The notes below the pieces were generated by a model. It worked only from the letters and a program-made list of their open reading frames with translations, did no database searches and was not told where the DNA came from. Below, piece by piece: positions 1 to 8,343 of a stretch of DNA of 64,000 nucleotides (position 1 is the stretch's first letter; each line of letters opens with the position of its first letter). The stretch lies in assembly GCF_900583165.1 (NCBI RefSeq), contig NZ_UTKY01000073.1, positions 62,001 to 126,000 on the forward strand. Reading direction: 5' to 3'. The translations under genes and the position numbers were made by a program. This stretch comes from Pseudomonas viridiflava (GTDB lineage Bacteria > Pseudomonadota > Gammaproteobacteria > Pseudomonadales > Pseudomonadaceae).

Positions 1-1185
1 TTCCTTTCTTATTCTTCCCGCAAGAATACTAGGATGAATACCAATATTTTTTGCATCAACTAATACAGACTCAGTTGTCATAGAAAACCTAGAAATGCAG
101 CTATCCCATGAAGAGCTATCTATCAGGGATTCCAGAGCGAACTCATCCGCTTCCCGTTCAACGGTATCCCCCTCTCCTTTACTTTCCTCGTCAAAGAAAT
201 CCATCTGCAAAGAGTCGAATAAATGAAGAGATATATGAGCCAGCTCGTGAAAAAGCACAAACCAAAAATTATCTAAACGATCATGTCTAATCGTCATCGC
301 GACTACTGGATTTCCAGTTTCCAAAACCATTGCAGCACCATCTAGGTAAGTGCCTGAAAGATGCCTTTCTACAATTAATATAATCCCTCTGTCAGCCAAA
401 AATTCTTTTGCTAGCCGAGGAGCATATTCATGACACGTAAGCCCTACAAGCTCTTTAAGCCAGCTATCGGTATGTTCATACTCAGCGACACCTCCAAGAC
501 TTACCTCGCGCCTAGCTTTTTCTAAAACACGAGCCTGCCACGCCAATAGCGCATATTCATTAGGCTTGTTTTCGCCATGAAATTTTTTCCTATGGAGTAC
601 TGGAGCATTCTGCCCTCCACTACCTAAGAAATAGGATCGGACCAGTTCTGTGTTTCCAGAACCAGCCACATTCGAAATCCAACCTCTTTTAATCATTTCT
701 TTAACTGGGAACATATCCCAGTCAATATCATTTGGGCTATTCCAACAAAATACCGAGTCTGCACTGTTAGCTTTCGCGCCCGCCCAAGACTCTCTAACTT
801 TTACACCCAAAATCTCGGCAACAGCAATAAGACGAGCAAGACTGGCCGACATATAACTCGAAGCTTCATACCTTTGAACCTGCTGAGCCGGCAACCCTAA
901 ACGATCAGCAAGGTCCTTTTGGGTCATCCCCGATGCAATACGAGCAAGTATTAAAGTACGAGGAAGTTCTGACAAACCAGAACACTCTGAATAAGAGACC
1001 TTTCCTTCTTTTATCAGCTCATACTCTCTAATCTCAGATTTTATTTCCTTAATCTGAGACTCTATTGCTTTAGTTTGTGCCTCATCCAACCAGTCAAAAC
1101 CTGACGATTGGAAACTCATCAATGCACCAGACAAATTTTCCAGTTGCTTATGTGACGACAAATATTGTCTTTCGTTATATATCAT
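1..1185 (-). CDS. XRE-family regulator with ImmA/IrrE (M78) metallopeptidase domain, partial at left edge
   Basis: The reading frame is open from an ATG at 1185 to the window edge (at least 395 residues; the end is missing). Residues about 75-120 form an XRE helix-turn-helix (SGMTQKDLADRLGLPAQQV). The C-terminal half has the zinc-peptidase motif HELAH at about 313-317, followed by an acidic stretch with further candidate ligands. Proteins of this build are antitoxin/repressors of addiction modules, or activators that cleave repressors. The 1200-1661 gene ends 14 bases upstream on the same strand, so the two probably form one operon with the nucleotidyltransferase-like gene first. HigA-like antitoxin is my preferred reading; a stress-responsive repressor-protease is the alternative. 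The domains are seen; the pairing is inference. Confidence 0.8.
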   Translation of the reverse strand, partial: MIYNERQYLSSHKQLENLSGALMSFQSSGFDWLDEAQTKAIESQIKEIKSEIREYELIKEGKVSYSECSGLSELPRTLILARIASGMTQKDLADRLGLPAQQVQRYEASSYMSASLARLIAVAEILGVKVRESWAGAKANSADSVFCWNSPNDIDWDMFPVKEMIKRGWISNVAGSGNTELVRSYFLGSGGQNAPVLHRKKFHGENKPNEYALLAWQARVLEKARREVSLGGVAEYEHTDSWLKELVGLTCHEYAPRLAKEFLADRGIILIVERHLSGTYLDGAAMVLETGNPVVAMTIRHDRLDNFWFVLFHELAHISLHLFDSLQMDFFDEESKGEGDTVEREADEFALESLIDSSSWDSCISRFSMTTESVLVDAKNIGIHPSILAGRIRKE

Positions 1186-1199
1186 GCTCGTGCTCTCCC

Positions 1200-1661
1200 T
1201 CATTCAAGGGGCTCGCAAGTCAAATCGACTGATAGAATGCCTTTAGGCTGCCCTGTAAACCGATCGTTCTGAAAATACGCTAGAAAAGTTTTCCCTGGCT
1301 CGGCTTGAAAATTAAATGGGAAAAATTCTCCACCATACTTCAGCTTTTGACTGCGTCTCATGTCATCAAAATCAAGGAATACAGGGTCAAGACGTTTGGG
1401 ATCCACGCCGCTAGGATCCCAACAGATGTCGTAATCACCTGGTATGGGTTTCGCCGTGACAAAGCTTCCGTCCACGAACAATCTCGCGCAACCTGCATCA
1501 CGCAATGCCTTGCATGCAAGCTTAAATCCTGCAAAAAGGCGCCTTCGTTTTGCATTTGATGCGAAAACTTGCTCGACCTCCTCCAGAGAGGCAGAGTGGA
1601 CTCCGGCAGGCAAAACGGCCCAAGGGCTTGAATGAGGATTTTCTAGGGTCGGGATCATCAT
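1200..1661 (-). CDS. Nucleotidyltransferase-like protein (DUF6932-type), putative toxin partner
   Basis: A 153-aa protein. Near residues 63-82 it reads VDGSFVTAKPIPGDYDICWD, which fits the minimal nucleotidyltransferase pattern GS-x(9)-DxD that coordinates metal-nucleotide. I recall this architecture from DUF6932 proteins, often found beside ImmA/IrrE-type regulators. The gene lies 14 bases upstream of the XRE/M78 gene in the same direction, which suggests a toxin-antitoxin or anti-phage pair in which the transferase modifies a host RNA or protein. The start is either of two adjacent ATGs at 1661/1658; no strong ribosome binding site precedes them. No target can be deduced from sequence. Confidence 0.6.
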   Translation of the reverse strand: MMIPTLENPHSSPWAVLPAGVHSASLEEVEQVFASNAKRRRLFAGFKLACKALRDAGCARLFVDGSFVTAKPIPGDYDICWDPSGVDPKRLDPVFLDFDDMRRSQKLKYGGEFFPFNFQAEPGKTFLAYFQNDRFTGQPKGILSVDLTCEPLE

Positions 1662-2012
1662 GCAACAAAATTGTTGTGTCGTTACTGCCCACGATAGCCA
1701 TTCGCCACGAGTACGGTCAACAAGTAATTCTCAGAGGTACAGACTTGGTACACCTATGATCTTCCCTGCCTTACGTCATCTTTCGCCAAGCTACTGATTT
1801 TAGATACTTTACTAGCATTAACCTTTCGTCTGTTTTCTGAGTCGCCTCTAGAATCGTAGCCAACTTGGAGTGATCGTTTCTGGCCGATTTCCGCCTGTCA
1901 CCATAGGCATCGAGAGCTGCTCTCTGCCTATCGTACCCAGTAAGAGCGCGAATGGCGGGCAAAGGGCCATTTCCTAGTCTATAAATGGAGACCCCAGCAC
2001 AGGATTTTCATC
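1662..2012. other. Intergenic region with a possible gene remnant
   Basis: I see no convincing complete gene here. On the minus strand an open frame that reads like protein (for example RQRAALDAYGDRRKSARND) covers about 1771-1995. It has no ATG and only a TTG at 1962 without a ribosome binding site, so it is more likely a decayed fragment. Around 1871-1900 the sequence TTTCTGGCCGATTTCCGCC resembles intergenic debris also seen near 11620 and beside the inverted-repeat element at 8.8-9.0 kb. Confidence 0.4.
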
Positions 2013-2252
2013 ATGAGCAAACCCCAAGACCGCACCATTTCCCAACGCCCAGATGGGACGTGGGAAAACAAGCGCAACGATTCAGACCGAGCGTCAAGCG
2101 TCCACGATACTCAGGCAGAGGCGCAGCAAGCCGCGCGCGCGATGCTGCAAAACCAAGGTGGTGGTGAAATGACTACTAAGGGACGCGACGGACAGTTCCG
2201 GGCAAAAGACACCATCACGCCCGGCAATGATCCCCGTGACGTAAAAGGTTGA
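2013..2252 (+). CDS. DUF2188-like small protein
   Basis: A 79-aa hydrophilic protein. Its layout matches DUF2188 proteins: an N-terminal segment with a tryptophan (DGTWENKR), a central DTQAEAQQAAR helix, the turn GGGE, and a C-terminal GRDGQFRAKDTI segment ending NDPRDVKG. The family is common on plasmids, phages and genomic islands; its role is unknown. It starts with ATG behind a weak purine-rich site (CAGGA). No partner gene is evident on either side. Confidence 0.7.
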   Translation: MSKPQDRTISQRPDGTWENKRNDSDRASSVHDTQAEAQQAARAMLQNQGGGEMTTKGRDGQFRAKDTITPGNDPRDVKG

Positions 2253-2477
2253 ATGTCGCTAACTTCGAGTTTGCGCCTATGCCCGACGTAGAAATGCTTG
2301 GCATGACCTCGACGCACGAGGCGCAATTCGCGTGGGAGGGGTAAAGCCTGCTAATGAGCGACGGCGATAATTTCGAGATTGCACCCCGCCATGAGTCGCA
2401 AAAGGCCTATGAGCGAATAACTACTCATGGCCGCTGGCCGCCTGTGAGCACCGCCTCTTTGGGGACGATTCTCTGTT

Positions 2478-2738
2478 TCATACCTGCACATTTCCATTGC
2501 CCAGAGCGTGCTCGAAGGATTTGGTGAATGCGAGAAGATCACTGTTCAAGACCTGACACAAATCCCGCAGCTGTACCGTATCCAGCCGCCTTACTCCCCT
2601 CTCCACGTCACTCATGAACGATTGCGGCCTCCCCAGTGCAGCAGAGCATTGAGCCTGGGTCATCCCTGACTCAATACGCATGCGCTTCAGCACCTGCAAA
2701 AAGATCACGTGCTCGCGTCGATAAATAGCCTTTGTCAT
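2478..2738 (-). CDS. XRE-family (Cro/cI-like) transcriptional regulator
   Basis: An 86-aa protein consisting almost wholly of one helix-turn-helix domain (residues about 14-65, with ESGMTQAQCSAALGRPQSFM followed by DVERGVRRLD). It should bind DNA as a small dimeric repressor. It is divergent from the membrane-protein gene starting at 2839, so the 100-base gap between them is a plausible operator. It could be an island regulator or an orphan antitoxin; nothing in the sequence decides. Confidence 0.75.
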   Translation of the reverse strand: MTKAIYRREHVIFLQVLKRMRIESGMTQAQCSAALGRPQSFMSDVERGVRRLDTVQLRDLCQVLNSDLLAFTKSFEHALGNGNVQV

Positions 2739-2838
2739 AGCCGTGTCCGGGCAAGGTTCGGCTGATCAAGCTATATCTGCTTTTGGGATATCTGATTTTC
2801 AGTTATTTTGTCTGTGTTCGTTTAGTTTAGGAGGCTGC

Positions 2839-3378
2839 ATGAGACTTGTCTGGGAGTTGTTTCGCGTGGCATGGACCGTAGGGTGTTTGCCGATCGGTGC
2901 GCTTTTGCTAGTTGTGGTGGTTTTTTCTGGCTTCAACCTGCCATTCTTTTTGGGTTTGACCAGTAGCGAAGCCCCGGCGATTCGGTGGCTGTTCTGGGGC
3001 TTAGTTCTCTACTTCATCGGGGGCGGATGGCTGTTCTCCCATGTCCATCAGAGCTATGCCGCAAAGCTTAGGAGAATGGTCGCCAGCTATCAGGCTGAAG
3101 GGTTCCGTCCTCAAGTCGAGGTGTTCGCGAAGATTAATGACGCCTACGTCGGTGTCGACCTGCAATCGAAAATGTTGCTGGCCTACCCCGTAGGTCAGGA
3201 TGGTCATCTCTTCCGTTTGGATGAGATACGGTCCTGGCGCATCCTTCCAGTCGGCAAGAGCAACCATCGATTGGAGCTGTTGACCAGCGATTTGGCAATT
3301 CCGACGTTCAGCCTCGCGCTTAAAACGGCGGACGTGGCCAATACTGAGGCACGGCTGCATTCAATTTTCAGCACTTAG
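2839..3378 (+). CDS. Small inner-membrane protein with a C-terminal DUF4755-like domain
   Basis: I start the gene at ATG 2839, preceded by TTTAGGAGGC, rather than at an upstream in-frame codon near 2743; this gives 179 aa. Two hydrophobic segments (about residues 14-33 and 49-68) are followed by a soluble domain of about 110 residues. That domain alternates beta-strands with conserved-looking YVGVDLQSKMLLAYP and FRLDEIRSW segments, as in DUF4755/bacterial PH-like domains. Function unknown. Divergent from the small XRE regulator; the next gene begins 41 bases downstream. Confidence 0.65.
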   Translation: MRLVWELFRVAWTVGCLPIGALLLVVVVFSGFNLPFFLGLTSSEAPAIRWLFWGLVLYFIGGGWLFSHVHQSYAAKLRRMVASYQAEGFRPQVEVFAKINDAYVGVDLQSKMLLAYPVGQDGHLFRLDEIRSWRILPVGKSNHRLELLTSDLAIPTFSLALKTADVANTEARLHSIFST

Positions 3379-3419
3379 CTGGTTGATGGAGCCTTCACTT
3401 ACCTATTCGGAGTAGCCCG

Positions 3420-3668
3420 ATGACCCACGTAACCGCAGGCAGTGTTTGGCAGGTAGATATCGCTCAACTCAAGCTAGCTAACTCCACCATGCGTTTGGCC
3501 AATCAAGCGCTGGCTTCTGACGATGTTGCCGTCCTATCCACTCTCGGTTTTTCGCTTGCTCACATTCGAGAGCTAAAACGCAAAGGCGGCTTCAGAACCT
3601 CTTCCATTGCGCAGAACACACGAATGATCAATTGCCTAAAACAAAGGGAATCTGCCCATGCTGATTAA
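3420..3668 (+). CDS. Hypothetical 82-aa helical protein (mobile-element type)
   Basis: A short, mostly helical protein with an LGFSLAHIRELKRKGGF segment. I do not firmly recognise it. The layout faintly recalls DUF2857-like proteins of integrative conjugative elements (small helical proteins with LGF..E/IREL). Its last 11 bases overlap the start of the next gene (3658-3668), which indicates translational coupling, so the two products probably act together. Confidence 0.5.
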   Translation: MTHVTAGSVWQVDIAQLKLANSTMRLANQALASDDVAVLSTLGFSLAHIRELKRKGGFRTSSIAQNTRMINCLKQRESAHAD

Positions 3669-3966
3669 CCACACGCCATTGAGAATCGCGTCCGGCGTCC
3701 TGGCGGCTACGACCATCGAGGCTGTCCGCCGATCGACTTCGTATCATGCCTGCGGCTGGCAGATTCTTGACCGCTGGGCGTTTAATTCTCCCGAGCAGCT
3801 TCGCGCACTCGAAGCGCAGGGAGAGCTGCTGCTTTTAGGGCGGTTGCTTGAACAGCAAGTCGTCGAGCATGAGGCGCTTATTTCGCCCCTCGGATTGGCG
3901 CAGCGGAGGCAAGGGCTTGCAGAGCATGAGGTTGTTGCGTTGTCAGGCATCTCTACCGAGTTGTGA
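3658..3966 (+). CDS. Hypothetical 102-aa protein, coupled to the preceding gene
   Basis: ATG 3658 lies inside the end of the preceding gene, behind GGGAATCTGCCC. The protein is leucine- and glutamate-rich with a central amphipathic helix (EQLRALEAQGELLLLGRLLEQ). It has no signal peptide, membrane segment or recognised motif. Together with the 3420 gene it may be a remnant of an integrative-element regulatory operon. Confidence 0.45.
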   Translation: MLINHTPLRIASGVLAATTIEAVRRSTSYHACGWQILDRWAFNSPEQLRALEAQGELLLLGRLLEQQVVEHEALISPLGLAQRRQGLAEHEVVALSGISTEL

Positions 3967-4573
3967 GCCATCGACGGCAGCGCGTTCTACCAAAAACTTT
4001 CCGGCCATTTGCCGCAGTGGGGTCTCGGGGCTTGCCCTGAGCAGGGACGGTAGGCAAAGCAAAGAAGTGAAACGACTGCCGCGTTGCCGGTTGTACGTAC
4101 GCCATTCATGGCGGTAGTACAAACCCTACCCTGTCCCAGTTCTTATCCACCAAATGGTTGCAGCCGTTGTGGACGATTTTGGTCAGAAAAATTGTCTGGA
4201 CGTAGGTGCTGGATTTCTTGGTCCTTAATGAATAAAAGCATCGTTGGGGAGGGGGCAGGGGAATCGTCCAATGACTCGATAAACACAAGAATCAGACGCC
4301 ATCGGCCTAACAAAATTGATCATCAAAATATTTTGCGAAGTGAGCGCGGTAATTTTCAGAAAACACCGCAACACGACGCTGTACAAAGCAGGGCGTTGGC
4401 TGTGATGGTGTCGGTATTGTGAAGTGCGCGCAGTTGCCGTTGGTGACTGTGCCTGGATCACTCGGGTAAAGAGAAAAACATCTGGGAGCGCAGGAAAAGG
4501 TAGATCTGGTGATGCTGAGGGAGGCCTTCGGTAGGCAAATCTGGGTACGTCATCCATATCTGGAGTAAACGCT
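3967..4573. other. About 600 bases without a convincing gene
   Basis: Open frames exist on both strands here (for example 4084-4422 plus and 4225-4677 minus), but their products are low-complexity, arginine/proline/serine-rich and lack good ribosome binding sites. I take the stretch as non-coding or decayed island DNA. Confidence 0.5.
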
Positions 4574-4765
4574 ATGAGTGAAAGCTGGCTGAAGAAGATG
4601 TGGTCGCTTGCACTGCGACGGAAATCTGTAGACGCGATGAAAGGTGGTAAGCCGTTTACCAGGTGCGGAACACTCATGGTCTATGCGGGAGAGCTCAAGC
4701 TGCTACCTGAGCTCATTCCCGAGTCAAAACCTGCCAGACGCTCCACGCCGCCCGATTCAGATTGA
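4574..4765 (+). CDS. Hypothetical small basic protein
   Basis: A 63-aa open frame starting at an ATG preceded by TGGAGTAAACGCT. The product is basic at its N-terminus (LKKMWSLALRRKS) and proline-rich at its C-terminus, without a recognised domain. It may be real because of the plausible GGAG site, but the codon pattern does not prove it. Confidence 0.3.
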   Translation: MSESWLKKMWSLALRRKSVDAMKGGKPFTRCGTLMVYAGELKLLPELIPESKPARRSTPPDSD

Positions 4766-4851
4766 GTGCAGCATCTCAGGGTGGCTGAACGCATGTCAGT
4801 AAAAGTGGAACGTCTTAACTGATACGCACCTTGGTTAGCCAGGGCGCAGGG

Positions 4852-5124
4852 CTAGCTGCTCAGATTACCTTCCTGATCAAACAGAGCTCTGGCAGAGGGG
4901 CCATAGGTCGCGATGACATTCTCGATGGTATCCCGGTCGTTACAGTTCAAACTGCGGGTCAGGTCGAAGAGGGTGTTTCGCTCTGCTTTCCACTGACTGA
5001 TGATTTCAACATTCGGTTGGGCTTTCTTCCGCTCGTAGAAAATCGACTCGGAACGGAGCGCTATCAGGCAACCCAAGACTTCCTGGGCGATTTCCAGTCT
5101 ATGAGCATCTGATGGTTGGATCAT
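4852..5124 (-). CDS. Hypothetical 90-aa protein
   Basis: A longer frame extends upstream to 5385, but a strong AGGAGGT at 5132-5138 sits at the right distance from ATG 5124. The true product is therefore about 90 aa, beginning MIQPSDAHRLEIAQEV. It is soluble and helical, with an acidic/polar centre and no known motif. The upstream region is shared with the divergent gene at 5305. Confidence 0.6.
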   Translation of the reverse strand: MIQPSDAHRLEIAQEVLGCLIALRSESIFYERKKAQPNVEIISQWKAERNTLFDLTRSLNCNDRDTIENVIATYGPSARALFDQEGNLSS

Positions 5125-5304
5125 CGTTGAGACCTCCTGCTGATCAGTATCAGTACGTCGCGTGGTTTTTTGAATGCTTTGTAATCGATGCTCATCGTGA
5201 CTGTCGCTCGGCTGTTGTGGACTGCGCCGACTGTCAGCTAGGAGGCATCCCACTATCAAGGATAGGTTTTTGACAGGCGCTGCTGTTAGCTGAAGAATGG
5301 CTGC

Positions 5305-5880
5305 ATGCAAAAAGCAGAATCTGAAACCTTGGGTATTGAGGAGTATGAAGCATTCGAGCTTGTGGCTCGGGAGCTCCACGCTCATTTTTTTAGCGCACGG
5401 AAAAATTTTGCGGTGCGAGTGCCCCTAAATTTAGTGAGCTATTTGTTCACTGGGATTTTGCGGAAATCACGGTTGCCGAAAATTCAGCTTGAATGTGCCA
5501 TAGCGGAATTAGAATTTGCTGTCGAGGCCAGGACATTTCGCCGTTACATCAGCGGTCATACCCGGATGCCATGGGGGACGTTTCAACGATTGGTTTTCTG
5601 GGCGCGGGAACAGAAGTGGATTAGCACGTGGACGTGCTGCGACTTGATATCGAAAGCTCATCTCTGCGAGGTTGCTCAAATCAGTGCGCGCGAGCTTTTG
5701 AACGAGCGTAAGCGCCTTGTTTCAGCGACTGAAATACGCAGAGAGGAAATGGTCACGCGCTTCTATGAAAACCTCGCACTCAAGGATTTAGAGCGAGAGA
5801 AAAAAGCAGTCCCATCTATTCGAAGATACGATGAAGTCAGAGAGCTCGCGCGCTCCCTGGGATTAGATACAGCTGATTAG
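5305..5880 (+). CDS. Hypothetical 191-aa helical protein
   Basis: Not recognised. The protein is rich in charged residues and helical, with a long C-terminal charged helix (YENLALKDLEREKKAV) and two tryptophans plus cysteines around residue 110. No signal peptide or membrane segment. The frame is intact and long enough to be credible. Its stop at 5880 touches the degraded integrase fragment that follows on the other strand. Confidence 0.5.
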   Translation: MQKAESETLGIEEYEAFELVARELHAHFFSARKNFAVRVPLNLVSYLFTGILRKSRLPKIQLECAIAELEFAVEARTFRRYISGHTRMPWGTFQRLVFWAREQKWISTWTCCDLISKAHLCEVAQISARELLNERKRLVSATEIRREEMVTRFYENLALKDLEREKKAVPSIRRYDEVRELARSLGLDTAD

Positions 5881-5980
5881 CCTCAGGCCAGCTTGGCCAC
5901 CAACGCTTCAGCATGTCTACCTCGCGATGCTCGGTGACACTGAGATGCGCTGCAATTTCGCGTTTGCTCCGGGACGCTTT
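5881..5980 (-). pseudogene. Degraded 3' end of a tyrosine recombinase (integrase) gene
   Basis: Read on the minus strand, the segment encodes SVTEHREVDMLKRWW, which matches the intact integrase C-terminus at 13950 (SVTGHREVNMLKRYY). At DNA level both share TCAGGCCAGCTT and ACGCTTCAGCATGT, but here the roughly 29 bases between them, covering the C-terminal tail codons, are replaced by 8. The catalytic tyrosine codons read as tryptophan. No upstream integrase domain can be followed. It looks like the scar of an earlier integration module in the same orientation. Confidence 0.6.
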
Positions 5981-6036
5981 TTTTTGACACAAAGTCCGTA
6001 TCTATTTATGCGCTGCCACTTGTGAAGGGAATCCTG

Positions 6037-6966
6037 ATGTCCGTTCCGACATACGACAAATTCATTGAACCGATCTTGCGCTACTTGGCAGCTAATCCCG
6101 AAGGCGCCACAGCACGCGACACCCATGAGGCTGCAGCCAGGGCTTTAGATTTATCCGAGTCACAACTTCAAGAGATAATCGCGAGTGGGCAGGCGACTTA
6201 TAAAAACCGCGCCGGATGGGCTCACGACCGCCTAAAACGTGCCGGTTTATCTTCCAGCGCCAAGCGAGGCTACTGGAAGCTTACCGAAGCTGGGACGGAT
6301 TATTCCGTCCAGCACCCTTCACCGCTAACCGCCGATCAGGTGGAAAAACTTGCCATAGGTTTTATGGACGTGAGGCTGAGGAACCCTACCGATGCCGTCC
6401 CGCTTGACGTGGTAGAGCAAGGCGAAGACACGCCAGTATCAGCAACAGTTAGCCCTGACGATCGTTTGGATCAGGCTTTGCGCGAGCTACGTGATGCAAC
6501 CGCAAGAGACCTACTCGATAGCCTACTTCAAGTCAGTCCAAACCGTTTTGAAGTTATTGTGCTCGACGTATTGCACAGCCTCGGCTACGGAGCTAGCCGA
6601 ACAGATTTGCAGCGTGTGGGAGGTAGCGGAGATGGCGGAATTGATGGAGTAATTTCCCTCGATAAGCTCGGTCTGGAAAAAGTGTATGTCCAGGCCAAGC
6701 GCTGGCAAGGCACTGTCGGTCGGCCTGAGTTACAAGCATTCTATGGTGCTCTTGCTGGTCAAAAGGCCAAACGAGGGGTATTTATCACCACCTCCGGATT
6801 CACCAAGCAAGCTATAGACTTTGCCAGCTCTGTGGAGGGCATGGTGCTCGTGGACGGGATCCGTCTAGTTAACCTGATGATGGACCACGAGGTGGGCGTA
6901 ACGTCCAGGCTTCTCAAGCTTCCGAAACTGGATAGCGATTACTTTGACGAAGAAAGAGGGTTTTGA
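6037..6966 (+). CDS. mrr: Mrr-type restriction endonuclease
   Basis: A 309-aa protein, close to the length of E. coli Mrr (304 aa). An N-terminal winged-helix Mrr_N domain (about 1-95) binds DNA. The C-terminal Mrr_cat domain has a PD-(D/E)xK core: E172 in the NRFE helix, D203 in GDGGIDG, and Q219-x-K221 in YVQAKRW. Mrr enzymes cleave modified (methylated) DNA and can also be toxic when foreign methyltransferases appear. I choose ATG 6037 behind GAAGGGA rather than GTG 6022. It stands alone with no methyltransferase partner in the window, as expected for a type IV enzyme. Cytoplasmic defence function is inferred from the family. Confidence 0.9.
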   Translation: MSVPTYDKFIEPILRYLAANPEGATARDTHEAAARALDLSESQLQEIIASGQATYKNRAGWAHDRLKRAGLSSSAKRGYWKLTEAGTDYSVQHPSPLTADQVEKLAIGFMDVRLRNPTDAVPLDVVEQGEDTPVSATVSPDDRLDQALRELRDATARDLLDSLLQVSPNRFEVIVLDVLHSLGYGASRTDLQRVGGSGDGGIDGVISLDKLGLEKVYVQAKRWQGTVGRPELQAFYGALAGQKAKRGVFITTSGFTKQAIDFASSVEGMVLVDGIRLVNLMMDHEVGVTSRLLKLPKLDSDYFDEERGF

Positions 6967-7016
6967 TCGTCCATGACTTACATTTGGCTAAGCCGTCGCG
7001 ATTAAAGGTAATGCCG

Positions 7017-7457
7017 TTACCAATCAGGCTCTAGCTCTGTGCTGAGGTGGATGCCCATGATCCTTGCTTTGCGGTACCTCAACGGCTCTGCATTGATCTC
7101 CAAGGCAACGAGGCGGCTTGCAGCGTTCACTAGGCTGTTGAAGCGGTCTTTATGAATAGCTACATACACGACTAACTTCTTGTCAGACGCCTTCATTGAG
7201 CCGATGCAGAGAGGTGCTGACTTGCCCTGTAGAAGTAGCGGGTCAGCGTATAGGTAGCACTCTATCGTTGGATATTTGAATGCTTCGGGATGTCGGATGG
7301 AACCGTAGAGCCTAAGCGCAGCATGCTCGAAGTAATAGTCACCGATTGGCTTGGTATCCGTAGCGGTGGCCATGCTAAAGGACCATGACATATCCCACCC
7401 CCATATCCGGGCTTGGACGATTATCCGCTCAATAGCTCCACGATTTCTTCCTGCCAT
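7017..7457 (-). CDS. Hypothetical 146-aa protein of the island replication/regulation module
   Basis: Starts at ATG 7457 after GAGGAAGGATGCT, a good ribosome binding site. The sequence suggests a small alpha/beta protein with no known motif. It is third in a minus-strand series (8643, 8294, 7457) with gaps of about 50 bases, so it is probably co-transcribed with the AlpA-like and replication-like genes. Confidence 0.55.
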   Translation of the reverse strand: MAGRNRGAIERIIVQARIWGWDMSWSFSMATATDTKPIGDYYFEHAALRLYGSIRHPEAFKYPTIECYLYADPLLLQGKSAPLCIGSMKASDKKLVVYVAIHKDRFNSLVNAASRLVALEINAEPLRYRKARIMGIHLSTELEPDW

Positions 7458-7511
7458 AGCATCCTTCCTCTCGAAGGGGGCCGACTTCTATCACGCCCTG
7501 CCACCTGCTTT

Positions 7512-8294
7512 TCACCGTGGAACAGATCCACTCAAATTTTCAGCTAGATACAAGGTCAAGGCCATAGCGTTCTGCGGTTTACCTGATGCAGATCGGTAGC
7601 TCTCTGCCATCGCATTGACTACGAGCTGAGGCCCAAATCGAAGTTTTCCGCTGGTCATAGCCTTCACAATTGCCCTGTGAACATCAGTCTGATGCTCTGC
7701 GGGAATTCCAGACATATCCAGCTCGTTGGAAGCAAGATGCGACGTTTGGGTTTCAGTTAATGGTTTAGGTTGAGGTTTAGTGTTATGCCGAACATCGTCC
7801 GATACGGTATCGATACCGCATCCGTGGGGTATCGATATCTCTTCCACGCCTGGGTCCGAGGGCGGACGGAGGGCCTCATTGATCCATCGCTGCTGATCCA
7901 CAGTCAGTCTTTCTTTAAAGTCGCGCATAAAATCGTCAAGCCACTCGCTCGGAATGCGGCGAATTTCTTCAAGCGCTCTCGCTCTCAGCTTTGGCCCCGT
8001 CACTTGAGTAGCGGTGTGGTGATCCCACCAGATACGTACCCAAACGACGTATCTGACATGATCGTATCTAGCCAAGCCCTCATCTTGTAGTCGATGAATG
8101 ACCTGTAGCCATTGATCTGCCGTCCAGCCAATCTCGGCTCCTGCGATGCGTGGCACAAGTGGGTACACGCCTGTGATGTTGCTGTCAGGAGCTGTTAGAA
8201 GGTGCAGCAACGCAACTTTGTCTTCAGTGGTGCAATTCAGCAGGCGCGGGGAGCGCCAAAAATTCTGATCCCTGATGGTTCGTTGTCTGCCCAT
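7512..8294 (-). CDS. Replication-initiator-like protein
   Basis: A 260-aa protein starting at ATG 8294, chosen over GTG 8300 because CAGGAG lies 8 bases upstream. The N-terminal half (RDQNFWRSPRLLNCTTEDKV, then TGVYPLVP, then VWVRIWWDHH) resembles the N-terminal winged-helix region of phage and plasmid replication proteins (DnaT/Lin1244-like). The C-terminal part is a polar linker followed by a helical domain. It lies directly downstream of the AlpA-like gene, which suggests a module for excision or replication of the island. The assignment is by architecture only. Confidence 0.45.
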   Translation of the reverse strand: MGRQRTIRDQNFWRSPRLLNCTTEDKVALLHLLTAPDSNITGVYPLVPRIAGAEIGWTADQWLQVIHRLQDEGLARYDHVRYVVWVRIWWDHHTATQVTGPKLRARALEEIRRIPSEWLDDFMRDFKERLTVDQQRWINEALRPPSDPGVEEISIPHGCGIDTVSDDVRHNTKPQPKPLTETQTSHLASNELDMSGIPAEHQTDVHRAIVKAMTSGKLRFGPQLVVNAMAESYRSASGKPQNAMALTLYLAENLSGSVPR

Positions 8295-8343
8295 GCTCAC
8301 GGCTCCTGGTGCAAACGTACGGGGGTGACGTAAGGGACGATCA

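Noticed and set aside
4225..4677. 150-codon minus-strand frame in the 4 kb gap
   Set aside because: Proline/serine/arginine-rich, no ribosome binding site, overlaps the better supported short gene at 4574.
5917..6126. 69-codon minus-strand frame upstream of mrr
   Set aside because: Its frame differs from the integrase-like frame of the same stretch and the product has no protein character.
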